From Nonomuraea pusilla (lineage in GTDB: Bacteria > Actinomycetota > Actinomycetes > Streptosporangiales > Streptosporangiaceae), in assembly GCF_900109355.1 (NCBI RefSeq), contig NZ_FOBF01000012.1:186001-250000 (forward strand): a DNA stretch of 64,000 nt, given 5' to 3'. The notes beneath the pieces are model-generated. The model ran no database searches and had not been told where the DNA came from. It saw only the letters and a list, made by a program, of their open reading frames with translations. Numbering within the stretch: position 1 is the first letter of the stretch; each line of letters begins with the position of its first letter. Shown here piece after piece: positions 8,196 through 15,724 of this stretch. Both the position numbers and the translations under genes were made by a program.

Positions 8196-9371
8196 ATGGA
8201 CTTCGAGCTGACCGACGAGCAGAAGGCGTACCGCGAGACCCTGCGCGCCTTCGTCGAGAAGGAGATCCTGCCGGTCGCCACCGAGTGGGAGCACTCGGGC
8301 CGCTACCCGGCCGAGATCGTCGCCAGGATGAAGCAGATGGGCCTGTTCGGCCTGACCGTGCCCGAGGAGTACGGCGGCATGGCGGCCGACATGGTGTCGT
8401 ACGCGCTGACCTTCGAGGAGATCGCGCGCGGCTGGATGGGCGTGGCGGGCGTGCTCGGCTCCCACTCGCTGGCCTGCTGGATGATCGCCAGGCACGGCAC
8501 CGACGAGCAGCGCCGCCGCCACCTCCCCGACCTCGCCACCGGGGCCCGCCGCACCGCCATCGCGCTCACCGAGCCCGGCGCCGGCACCGACCTGCAGGGC
8601 ATCGCCACCCGCGCCGTCGCCGACGGCGACCACTACGTCGTCACCGGCACCAAGACGTGGATCACCAACGCCAGGCACGCCGACCCCCTGCCCGTGCTGG
8701 TCAAGACCTCGGTCACCGAGCCGGCGCACCGGGGGATGTCCGTGCTGCTCGTCGATCCCGGCTCCGACGGCTTCAGCGTCAGCCGCGACCTGCCCAAGCT
8801 CGGCTACAAGGGCACCGAGACGTGCGAGGTCGTGCTCGACGGCGTGCGCGTCCCGCGCTCGGCCCTGCTCGGCGGCGTCGAGGGCCGCGGCATGCAGCAG
8901 GTGCTCGGCGGGCTGGAGATCGGCCGCCTCAACATCGCCGCCCGCGCCGTCGGCGTCGCCCAGGCCGCGTACGACGCCGCGCTCGGCTACGCCCGCGAGC
9001 GGACCGCGTTCGGGCAGCCCATCGCCGAGTTCCAGGCGATCCAGCTCAAGCTGGCCGACCTCGCCACCGAGATCCAGGCGGCGCGGCTGCTCACGTACTG
9101 GGCGGCCTCCCGCGCCGACGCCGGGGCCGCCACCGGGGCCCGGGTGGACATGGAGGCCGGCATGGCCAAGTACTTCGCCTCCGAGGTGGCGCTGAAGGCG
9201 TCGCTGGAGTCGATGCGCGTCCACGGCGGGTACGGCTACTCGCAGGAGTTCGTGGTGGAGCGGCTGTACCGGGACGCGCCGCTGATGGCGATCGGGGAGG
9301 GCACGAACGACGTCCAGCGCCTGGTGATCGCGCGCGCCCTGATCTCCGGCAAGGGGCATGTCGGCTGGTGA
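8196..9371 (+). CDS. Acyl-CoA dehydrogenase
   Basis: 391 residues, full length for the FAD-dependent family. The N-terminal helical part (DFELTDEQKAYRETLRAFV), the TEPGAGTD flavin loop, KTWITNA and the dimer-interface ERTAFGQPIAEFQ are all present. The catalytic base is probably Glu368 in IGEGTNDVQR, the usual position in short-chain and isovaleryl-type enzymes. ATG 8196 follows GGGAGGAG. The gene is co-directional with MaoC and probably co-transcribed. It should oxidise an acyl-CoA to the 2-enoyl thioester and pass electrons to ETF. The chain-length or branch preference cannot be read from the sequence. Confidence 0.95.
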   Translation: MDFELTDEQKAYRETLRAFVEKEILPVATEWEHSGRYPAEIVARMKQMGLFGLTVPEEYGGMAADMVSYALTFEEIARGWMGVAGVLGSHSLACWMIARHGTDEQRRRHLPDLATGARRTAIALTEPGAGTDLQGIATRAVADGDHYVVTGTKTWITNARHADPLPVLVKTSVTEPAHRGMSVLLVDPGSDGFSVSRDLPKLGYKGTETCEVVLDGVRVPRSALLGGVEGRGMQQVLGGLEIGRLNIAARAVGVAQAAYDAALGYARERTAFGQPIAEFQAIQLKLADLATEIQAARLLTYWAASRADAGAATGARVDMEAGMAKYFASEVALKASLESMRVHGGYGYSQEFVVERLYRDAPLMAIGEGTNDVQRLVIARALISGKGHVGW

Positions 9372-9407
9372 CCGCAATGCGGGCCCGGCTTCTCCCGGCT
9401 GGGCCGG

Positions 9408-9764
9408 TCAGTCGTGGCGGGGGAGGCCCGACACCTCGTGGTCGGCGTGGAACATGGCCTCGGCGATGAGGGCGCGTACGTGGGAGTCGCGCGCCCGGTA
9501 GAGCACGCGGCGGCCGTCCCTGCGGGTGTCCACCAGCCCGGCCAGACGCAGCTTGGCCAGGTGCTGCGACACCGACGGCCGTGCCACGCCGATCGCCCCG
9601 GCGAGGGAGTTCACATCGCTCTCGCCCGAGGAGAGCAGCCACATCAGCTTGAGCCGTGTCGCGTCGCTCAGCATGCGGAACGCGTCGACGGCGGCGTTCA
9701 CCTGTGCGGTGGTGGGCTGCTCCTGCGACGGATTCGCACCTGAGACGTTGTCGCGTGCGTACAT
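9408..9764 (-). CDS. ArsR/SmtB family metal sensor (alpha5-site type)
   Basis: 118 residues. The winged helix-turn-helix is clear (MLSDATRLKLMWLLSSG, IGVARPSVSQHLAKLRLAGLV, RRDGRRVLYR). The last helix carries Asp93-x-His95-x10-His106-x2-His109, which matches the alpha5 DxHx10Hx2H/E metal site of Zn/Ni/Co sensors such as SmtB, CzrA and NmtR. There is no CxC motif for arsenic. It is divergent from a CDF metal exporter 49 bp away and should repress that gene until metal binds. The start is set at ATG 9764; an upstream in-frame ATG would run into the exporter's leader. Confidence 0.9.
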   Translation of the reverse strand: MYARDNVSGANPSQEQPTTAQVNAAVDAFRMLSDATRLKLMWLLSSGESDVNSLAGAIGVARPSVSQHLAKLRLAGLVDTRRDGRRVLYRARDSHVRALIAEAMFHADHEVSGLPRHD

Positions 9765-9813
9765 GACTACATATGATGGCCGAAAGCGGCATCGTCCGCA
9801 AGCGAGGGAGCGT

Positions 9814-11004
9814 ATGTCTGACCACCGCCATCCAGGCACATCACCAACCGGAGCCCCTCAGGACGGCCCCCAGCATGATCACGGTCACGGGCACGGCCAC
9901 GGTCATGGGCAGGGTCATGGTCACGGGCAGGGTCATGGGCAGGGTCATGGTCACGGGCACGGTCATGGGCATGGGCTGAGGCGCGGGCGTGGGTGGCGCG
10001 GGTGGGCGGGGGTGCTCGCCGCCGTCACGCACGCCTTCACGCCGCACAGCCACGACAGCGCCGGCAAGACCGACTCCGCTCTGGAGTCCAGCAGCCGGGG
10101 CCTGCGGGTCCTGGCCGTGTCGTTCGTCGTGCTCATGGTCACGGCCGCCGTCCAGGCCGTGATCGTGGTGGCGTCCGGCTCGGTCGCGCTGCTCGGCGAC
10201 ACCCTGCACAACCTCGCCGACGCCCTCACCGCCGTACCGCTCGCCATCGCGTTCTCCCTCGGGCGCCGCGCCGCGAACCGCCGCTTCACGTACGGCTACG
10301 GCAGGGCCGAGGACCTCGCCGGCATCGCGATCGTCCTGCTCATCGCCGTGTCCGCGGCGCTCGCCGGGTACGAGGCGGTGACGCGGCTGCTCGACCCGCA
10401 GGAGATGCGCAACCCCGGCTGGGTCGCCGCGGCGGCCGTCGCGGGGTTCGCCGGCAACGAGTGGGTCGCCCGCTACCGGATCAGGGTGGGCAGGGAGATC
10501 GGCTCGGCCGCGCTCGTCGCCGACGGCCTGCATGCCAGGACCGACGGCTTCACCTCGCTGGCCGTGCTCCTCGGCGCGGGCGGCGCCGCGCTCGGCGTGC
10601 CCCTGGCCGACCCGGTCGTCGGCCTGCTCATCACGGTCGCCATCTGCTTCGTCCTGCGCGACGCCGCCCGCGAGATCTACCACCGGCTCATGGACGCCGT
10701 GGACCCGGCGCTCGTGGACGCCGCCGAACGCATCCTGGCCGGGGTCGAGGGGGTGCGTCGCGTCGGTACCGTACGGCTGCGCTGGATCGGCCACGCCCTG
10801 CACGCCGAGGTGGAGATCCTGGTGGACCACGGTATGTCGGTCGTCCGCGCGCACGCGGTGGCCGTGGAGGCGGAGCACCGGCTCATCCACGACCTGCCGC
10901 GCCTGCGGGCCGCGACCGTCCACACCGACCCGGACGGCCCGGACGGCGCCGACCACCACGAGGCTCTGGCCGGGCACCGGATGGCCGGACGCCGCATCAG
11001 GTGA
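9814..11004 (+). CDS. Cation diffusion facilitator (CDF) metal exporter with His-rich N-terminus
   Basis: 396 residues. Residues 21-54 are a Gly-His/Gln repeat that probably binds metal. The CDF core follows with about six membrane segments. Transport-site motifs are GDTLHNLADALT in TM2 and ADGLHARTDGFTSLA in TM5, each with the D/H-xxx-D pattern typical of Zn-transporting CDFs. A cytoplasmic C-terminal domain (VEGVRRVGTVRLRWIGHALHAEVEI) is present. ATG 9814 follows GAGGGAG. The frame is open upstream, but that extension crosses the ArsR promoter region. Proton-coupled Zn(II), or Co/Ni, efflux under the ArsR neighbour is the likely role. Confidence 0.93.
   Translation: MSDHRHPGTSPTGAPQDGPQHDHGHGHGHGHGQGHGHGQGHGQGHGHGHGHGHGLRRGRGWRGWAGVLAAVTHAFTPHSHDSAGKTDSALESSSRGLRVLAVSFVVLMVTAAVQAVIVVASGSVALLGDTLHNLADALTAVPLAIAFSLGRRAANRRFTYGYGRAEDLAGIAIVLLIAVSAALAGYEAVTRLLDPQEMRNPGWVAAAAVAGFAGNEWVARYRIRVGREIGSAALVADGLHARTDGFTSLAVLLGAGGAALGVPLADPVVGLLITVAICFVLRDAAREIYHRLMDAVDPALVDAAERILAGVEGVRRVGTVRLRWIGHALHAEVEILVDHGMSVVRAHAVAVEAEHRLIHDLPRLRAATVHTDPDGPDGADHHEALAGHRMAGRRIR
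9879..9981 (+). repeat. Short tandem repeats encoding the His-Gly metal-binding tract
   Basis: Repeated GGTCATGGGCAGGGTCATGG and GGTCACGGGCA units encode the alternating His-Gly/Gln-Gly tract of the CDF exporter. The near-identical units make length variation by slippage plausible. Confidence 0.8.
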
Positions 11005-11028
11005 GCCGGTAGGGGTAGGTTGGGGCGG

Positions 11029-12447
11029 GTGTCCGAGCCCTGTGGAACACCGCCGGCCTCCCCTCACGGCTCCACCCCGGAGCCCCGCGCGCCCGGGGCC
11101 GCCCCCGAACCACCGCCCACCGCGTCCGCCCCGAAGCCGCCCGCGATGAGCTCCACCGCGCAGCCACGGGCGAGCGGGAGGCCGGTGCCTGTCGCGTCCG
11201 TCGCCGAGCGGCCGGGCGGCACTCTCGGGGCGGCGCCCCGGGGGGAGGCGCACAGGCTGGCGTGGCTGGACGCGCTGCGCGGCATCGGTGCGCTCGCCGT
11301 CGTCGCCGAGCACCTGCTGCCGTGGTTCCTGCCGTCGCTGCGCCCCTACTGGTTCAGCCTCGGCGTGTACGGGATCATGGTGTTCTTCCTGGTCAGCGGC
11401 TACATCATCCCGACCTCGCTGGAGCGGCACGGCGACGTCCGCGCCTTCTGGATCGGCCGCGCCTTCCGCCTTTACCCGCTGTACCTGGCGGTGATCGCGC
11501 TTGTCCTCGCCGTCTCGTGGTGGGTGCCGGTGCGGTCGGACGTGCCGCGCGACGGCAGCGCGGTGGTGGGTCACGCCACCATGCTCCTGGACGTCGTCGG
11601 CGTCGGCGGCGTCGCCGACACCATGTGGACCCTCTCGTACGAGATGGTCTTCTACCTGCTGGTCACGGCGCTGTTCCTGCTGCGGGCGCACGGCCGCAGC
11701 GGGCTGCTGTCGATGCTGTTCGCCGCGGCGGCCGTGCTGGTCGGGCTGGTGGCGTCGGGCGCGGCGTTCACGGGAGGGTTGACCGCCTACGTGTCGTGCG
11801 CGGTGTTCGCGGCCGGGCTGGCCTGCGTGGTGACGGGCCGGATGCGTACGGCGGCGGCCTGCGTGCTGGCGCTGATGGCGCTGGCGCTGCTGCTGCTCGG
11901 CAGCCGGGTGCCGTGGCTGGGCACGGCGGTGGTGGCGGTGATGTTCGCCGGGACGGCGGTCCGCCGGTGGGAGCGCGGCGACGGCGGCCTGTGGCCGGTG
12001 GCGGTGACCGCGGCGCTGGTGGCCGTGGCGCCGCTCTGGGCGGTCGAGGGCGGCTGGTGGTGGGTGCGGGCCGACGTCTGGATCACGACGCTCGTTCTCG
12101 CGGGGCTGACGTTCGCGGGCGGGATGGCGCTGCGGGGGCGGCGGCTGCCGCGCGCCCTCACCTGGCTGGGGCTCGTCAGCTACTCCCTCTACCTGGTGCA
12201 CCACCCGCTGCTGAAGTACGTGGCTGAGCTGACCGGCGACCTGCGGCGGGCGCCCCTCGCCCAGCAGGCGGCCGTGTCGGCGGTGACCGTGGCGGGGGTG
12301 CTGGCGGTGAGCGCCCTGTCGTACCGGTACGTCGAGCGGCCCATGCAGGAGCTCGGACGCCGGTTGGGGCTCAGGTCGGCGCCGGCGCCCGCGCGGTCTG
12401 CGGGTGGCGGGCCGGTGCCCGTGCCACCACCCGGACCTCGGCCGTGA
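11029..12447 (+). CDS. Membrane acyltransferase (acyltransferase-3 / OafA family)
   Basis: About 472 residues. A Pro/Ala-rich N-terminal stretch (1-75) precedes a 10-helix membrane domain starting RLAWLDALRGIGALAVVAEH, where the R..D..RG..A..V..H signature marks the acyltransferase-3 family. The segments FFLVSGYIIP and FWIGRAFRLYPLY are also typical. These proteins O-acylate sugars of exported polysaccharides or natural products, using cytoplasmic acyl-CoA. The start is uncertain: GTG 11029 is preferred (AGGGGTAGG 9 nt upstream), TTG 11020 is possible, and ATG 11146 would remove much of the low-complexity leader. It follows the CDF gene by 24 nt but is functionally unrelated. Confidence 0.9.
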   Translation: MSEPCGTPPASPHGSTPEPRAPGAAPEPPPTASAPKPPAMSSTAQPRASGRPVPVASVAERPGGTLGAAPRGEAHRLAWLDALRGIGALAVVAEHLLPWFLPSLRPYWFSLGVYGIMVFFLVSGYIIPTSLERHGDVRAFWIGRAFRLYPLYLAVIALVLAVSWWVPVRSDVPRDGSAVVGHATMLLDVVGVGGVADTMWTLSYEMVFYLLVTALFLLRAHGRSGLLSMLFAAAAVLVGLVASGAAFTGGLTAYVSCAVFAAGLACVVTGRMRTAAACVLALMALALLLLGSRVPWLGTAVVAVMFAGTAVRRWERGDGGLWPVAVTAALVAVAPLWAVEGGWWWVRADVWITTLVLAGLTFAGGMALRGRRLPRALTWLGLVSYSLYLVHHPLLKYVAELTGDLRRAPLAQQAAVSAVTVAGVLAVSALSYRYVERPMQELGRRLGLRSAPAPARSAGGGPVPVPPPGPRP

Positions 12448-12553
12448 GACGGGCCGGCTGCCTGACGGCCACGTAGGTCAGGACGATCTCCCCCTGCGGC
12501 AGGTACCGCCGGCTCGTCGGATGGACGAACGTGTGGGGGTCGGAGGCGGACAC
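12371..12553 (-). CDS. Possible small gene or gene remnant (about 60 aa), antisense to the acyltransferase 3' end
   Basis: The reverse frame reads VSASDPHTFVHPTSRRYLPQ, then GEIVLTYVAVRQPARLTAEV and VRVVARA. Unlike most antisense frames here it is not dominated by Arg/Pro/Gly and looks protein-like. It fills the only space between the acyltransferase and the peptidase-like gene but overlaps the former by 77 bp, tail to tail. The GTG at 12553 has only a weak ribosome-binding site. I do not recognise a family. It may be a genuine small protein or the remnant of a larger one. Confidence 0.3.
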   Translation of the reverse strand: MSASDPHTFVHPTSRRYLPQGEIVLTYVAVRQPARLTAEVRVVARAPARHPQTARAPAPT

Positions 12554-12647
12554 CCCGCCGTCGCGCCGTCGCGCCGACGCGCCGTCGCGCCTCCCGCCGG
12601 GGTCCGGCACGGTGACGGCACGGGGCGAGAGAGGGGCCGGAGCAGCC

Positions 12648-13853
12648 ATGCCGGGTCTGCTGGTGCTCATGGGCTCGGGCGAGACCAGCCCGACCATGGT
12701 CGAGGTGCACCGCGCCGCCGCGCGCGCCCTGCCGCCCGGCGCGCGGGCCGTCCTGCTCGACACGCCGTACGCGTTCCAGGAGAACGCCGCCGACATCTCC
12801 GCCCGCGCCCGGCGGTACTTCAGGCACAGCGTCGGGCTCGACGTCGAGGTGTCGTCCGGCGTCGCGGGGGCCGGCTGGGTGTTCTCCGGGCCGGGCAGCC
12901 CCACCTACGCGCTGCGGCGCTGGCTCGGCTCCGGCGTCGCGGGCGACCTGAGGGCCCGCGTCCGGTCCCGGCAGGGCGTCACCGTGCTCGCCTCGGCCGC
13001 CGCCTGCACGGCCGGGCTGGCCACGGTGCCCGTGTACGAGATCTACAAGGCCGGCGCCGAGCCGCACTGGCGGGAGGGACTCGGCCTGCTCGAACCGTTC
13101 GGCCTCCGGGCCGTGATCGTCCCGCACTACGACAACGCCGAGGGCGGCACCCACGACACCCGCTACTGCTACCTGGGCGAACGGCGGCTGTCGCGCATGG
13201 AGCGCGAGCTGCCCACGGGCGCGGTCGTCCTCGGGCTCGACGAGCACACCGCCCTCGTCGTCGATCTGGAGGCCGAGACCGCCGAGGTGGCCGGGCGGGG
13301 CGGGCTCACCGTACGCAGGGGCGGCGCGCAGGCCGTCCTGCCGGCCGGGGCCCGCGTCACGCTCGCGGAGCTGCGCGGTCTCGCCGAGGACGGAGCCCGG
13401 ACGCGCGCCCCCGTGACACCCCCCTCCGCGCGCCGGCAAGCCACCCTGGAGGAGGCCGTCGGCTCGTGCGGGCGGCGCTTCGACGCCGCGGCGGCCCGGC
13501 CCGACCCCGTGGCCGCCGCCCGCGCGGTGCTCGACCTCGAAGCCGAGATCGTCAGGTGGGCGGCCGACACGGAGGAGGACGCCGGGGGCGTCGAGCAGGC
13601 CAGGGAGCTGATGCGGCTGCTCATCGGCCGCCTCGGCGAGCTGGCCGCCACGGCGGCACTGGGCCGTCTGGCCGTTCCGCTGCTGGAGCTCCGCGCCGAG
13701 CTGCGGGCCCAGGGCCGCTACGACGTCGCCGACGCCCTCCGCGCCGTTCTCCTCCAGGCCGGCCTGAAGGTGGAGGACACCCGGCAAGGCCCTCACCGGC
13801 TCCCGGCCCCGCCGTCGCGCGAACCCGAGACGCCGCCGGAGAAGAGCGGCTGA
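12648..13853 (+). CDS. Peptidase S51/cyanophycinase-like domain fused to a CysS/YqeB-type C-terminal domain
   Basis: 401 residues. The N-terminal half (about 1-230) looks like the S51/cyanophycinase-like class I glutamine-amidotransferase fold: LLVLMGSGETSPTM, VLLDTPYAFQ, GPGSPTYALRRW, TVLASAAACTAGL, VIVPHYDNAEGGTHDTRYCY. The usual Ser-nucleophile elbow is here ASAAACTAG, so catalysis is not assured. The C-terminal end (GRYDVADALRAVLLQAGLKVEDTRQGPHRL) closely resembles the tail of cysteinyl-tRNA synthetase, 'ADAIRDxLxxAGIxVEDTPxGxRW'. Function is unknown. ATG 12648 is chosen for CCGGAG 5 nt upstream; the longer frame lacks such a site. Confidence 0.75.
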   Translation: MPGLLVLMGSGETSPTMVEVHRAAARALPPGARAVLLDTPYAFQENAADISARARRYFRHSVGLDVEVSSGVAGAGWVFSGPGSPTYALRRWLGSGVAGDLRARVRSRQGVTVLASAAACTAGLATVPVYEIYKAGAEPHWREGLGLLEPFGLRAVIVPHYDNAEGGTHDTRYCYLGERRLSRMERELPTGAVVLGLDEHTALVVDLEAETAEVAGRGGLTVRRGGAQAVLPAGARVTLAELRGLAEDGARTRAPVTPPSARRQATLEEAVGSCGRRFDAAAARPDPVAAARAVLDLEAEIVRWAADTEEDAGGVEQARELMRLLIGRLGELAATAALGRLAVPLLELRAELRAQGRYDVADALRAVLLQAGLKVEDTRQGPHRLPAPPSREPETPPEKSG

Positions 13854-13890
13854 CCTCGACCTGTCACTCGACGTGCTCGCCCCACCACGC

Positions 13891-13926
13891 TTGGCCCACA
13901 TGAGCTCGCGTGCCAGACTCGAACCC
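13891..13926 (+). promoter_or_regulatory. Putative leaderless promoter of the Uma2-family gene
   Basis: TTGGCC (13891-13896), a 17-bp spacer, CAGACT (13914-13919), then 7 nt to the ATG at 13927. A -10 element 6-7 nt before the start codon is the geometry of leaderless transcripts, which are common in actinobacteria. No ribosome-binding site precedes this ATG. Confidence 0.45.
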
Positions 13927-14577
13927 ATGGAAGGCGATGAGGTGATGCGTCCTCTGCCCGATGACGGCTGGCTGGTCGCTCATCCGCCTCCGCGGCGCGC
14001 CCGGCTCTTCGCCATGGCGCCCGACGCGGACGGCTACACCGTCGAGGACTGGCTGAAGCTGCCCGAGACCGGGGAGCGGATCGAGTTGATCGACGGGAGC
14101 TTCGTGGTGAGTCCCGTGCCCGGCTACGACCACGCGATCGCGGCCAAGCGCCTGGTGCGTCTCCTCGACGACGCCCGTCCGCACGACCTCGAGGTGGTCG
14201 AGACGGGAAACCTCCAGGTCGGCGACGACGGTTTCATCCCTGACATCGTCGTCGGACACGCCGAGTCCATGCTCTCGGGCGCCACCAGGCTGGCACCCGG
14301 CGACGTGGTCTGCGTGGCGGAGATCGTCAGTCCGGGCAAGGGCAACCACCTGCGCGACTACGACGTCAAGCCACCCAAGTACGCCGCCGCGGGCATCCCG
14401 GTCTTCATCCGGGTGGAGCTGCTCGGCGAGAGCGCGCCCCGCGTCGAGGTCTTCACCCTCTCCGCCGAGGGGTACGTGCTGGAGGCCGAGGCCAAGGCGG
14501 GCGACACCCTGACGGTCGGCAGGCCCTTCCCGCTCTCCTTCGACCCGGCCGTCCTCGCCGGGCCGGGCCGGCGATAG
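13927..14577 (+). CDS. Uma2 family (DUF820) PD-(D/E)XK nuclease-fold protein
   Basis: 216 residues. It has the Uma2 order of motifs: YTVEDWLKLPETGERIELIDGSFVV (first acidic residue), PDIVVG, and VAEIVSPGKGNHLRDYDVKP followed by KYAAAGIPVFIRVE. The D...E-x-(S/K)...K arrangement is the restriction-endonuclease-like core. These proteins are numerous in actinobacteria and cyanobacteria and their biological target is not established. Candidate starts are 13900, 13927 and 13945. I chose 13927 because a -10 element lies 7 nt before it. The gene converges on the azoreductase gene across a small hairpin. Confidence 0.88.
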   Translation: MEGDEVMRPLPDDGWLVAHPPPRRARLFAMAPDADGYTVEDWLKLPETGERIELIDGSFVVSPVPGYDHAIAAKRLVRLLDDARPHDLEVVETGNLQVGDDGFIPDIVVGHAESMLSGATRLAPGDVVCVAEIVSPGKGNHLRDYDVKPPKYAAAGIPVFIRVELLGESAPRVEVFTLSAEGYVLEAEAKAGDTLTVGRPFPLSFDPAVLAGPGRR

Positions 14578-14580
14578 CAG

Positions 14581-14596
14581 CCTGCATTCCTGCAGG
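14581..14596. terminator. Small hairpin between the convergent Uma2 and azoreductase genes
   Basis: CCTGCA-TTCC-TGCAGG is a perfect 6-bp stem with a 4-nt loop, exactly filling the gap between the two stop codons. There is no U-tract, so its termination strength is uncertain. Confidence 0.4.
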
Positions 14597-15220
14597 TCAG
14601 AAGGTGCGGGCCACCTCACGGGCGCGGTCCTCGGCGCGCTTGCGCTCGTGCTCGTACGAGCCGGTGAGGGTGGGGTGGTGGCGAATCTCCTGGACGTCGG
14701 CGACGCCCGCCCAGCGCAGCCAGTCGAGGAAGTAGGTGGACTGGAAGTCGTTGCCGAAGCGGGAGTCGAGGCCGGGGCCCCAGACCGCGCTGGTGTAGAC
14801 GACGGCCGCCCGCTTGCCCGCCAGCAGGCCGGTGTAGCCGGTGTCGGGGTGCACGTCGAAGACCATCGCGGGCTGGCTCACCACGTCGATGAACTGCTTC
14901 AGCTTGTACGGCACCCCGCCGTTCCACATGGGGACGCTGAAGAGGTAGCGGTCGTAGGCGTCGAAGCGTTCGAACGTCGCCACGGCGGCGGCCCAGGCGG
15001 CGGCCTGCGCGCCCTGCGGCGTCCCGCCGCCGAACACCGTCATCTTGGCCGCGGCGGCGTCCGGGCCGAACTCGGGCAGGGAGCCGTCCCACAGGTCGAA
15101 CCTGTCGACCTGCGCGCCGGGGTGGGAGTCCTGGTACTCCTGGACGAACGTCTCGGCGATGCCGAGCGAGATGGACTCCGTGCCGCGCGGGGAGGCGGAG
15201 ACGTGCAGCAGGCGTGACAT
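14597..15220 (-). CDS. azoR: FMN-dependent NADH:azoreductase / quinone reductase
   Basis: 207 residues, typical of the AzoR flavodoxin-like family. FMN-binding motifs are LLHVSASPRGTESISLGIA near the N-terminus and YLFSVPMWNGGVPYKLKQFID near residues 90-115. The family reduces quinones and azo compounds by two electrons and protects against thiol and quinone stress. ATG 15220 has AAAGGGG upstream. Two palindromic boxes in the promoter (15235-15249 and 15270-15283) suggest control by a repressor, perhaps encoded elsewhere because no regulator is adjacent. Confidence 0.93.
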   Translation of the reverse strand: MSRLLHVSASPRGTESISLGIAETFVQEYQDSHPGAQVDRFDLWDGSLPEFGPDAAAAKMTVFGGGTPQGAQAAAWAAAVATFERFDAYDRYLFSVPMWNGGVPYKLKQFIDVVSQPAMVFDVHPDTGYTGLLAGKRAAVVYTSAVWGPGLDSRFGNDFQSTYFLDWLRWAGVADVQEIRHHPTLTGSYEHERKRAEDRAREVARTF

Positions 15221-15234
15221 GGTGATGCCCCTTT

Positions 15235-15283
15235 CCGGACTGTGGTCCGATTAGCTCTCCTGGAGAATACGGACTGCGGTCCG
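15235..15283. promoter_or_regulatory. Two palindromic boxes upstream of azoR
   Basis: CCGGACTGTGGTCCG (15235-15249) and CGGACTGCGGTCCG (15270-15283) are near-identical palindromes spaced 34 bp, about three helical turns, between aligned positions. They resemble TetR/MarR-type operators. The downstream box sits directly in front of the ribosome-binding site. Confidence 0.65.
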
Positions 15284-15286
15284 GAT

Positions 15287-15724
15287 AGTCAATCGCGGTC
15301 GCCCGCGGGGTTACGCGGGGGAGGGGCGGGCCGCAGGTCAAGGGGCCCGGCCTTGACGGATCGGAGGCAGGCGTAGGACGGCTGCGCCTCTGGAGTCTGC
15401 TCTCGGTGGAGCTGCTGGAGGGGCGTGCCTGGCGAACCGCCTGCGGACGGAGGGGCGGGCGGGGCTCAGGCCGGGCCCGGGGTCGGCTGCCGGTGGAGGT
15501 CGGTGCGGGCGTCCCGTGCGAGGTTTCGGCCTGCTCCTGGTGCTCCGTGGGAGTCCGTGGACGACCGCCCGCGGACTCCTGGCCGGCCGGGCTCCCGGTC
15601 TCCGGCGGCCCGGCTGCGGGACCGGGAAGTGGCGGGCGGCCCTGGTGGGGACCCGAGCCCTACGGCTGGGCGTGGCGAGGAGAGGAGCCCGTTGCCGGGG
15701 GTCTCCGGTGGGGACGGCGGGTCG
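15287..15724. other. 438-bp gap without a recognisable gene
   Basis: Between the azoR promoter and the ABC ATPase stop. Open frames exist on the plus strand, but they are Gly/Arg/Trp-rich, lack ribosome-binding sites and look like GC artefacts. The only structure I see is an 8-bp stem, GGAGTCCG/CGGACTCC (15550-15557 with 15572-15579, 14-nt loop), which could terminate leftward transcription from the ATPase gene. Confidence 0.5.

Noticed and set aside
9841-12204. Long minus-strand frame opposite the CDF exporter and acyltransferase
   Set aside because: Arg/His/Gly/Pro-rich antisense shadow of two well-supported membrane proteins.
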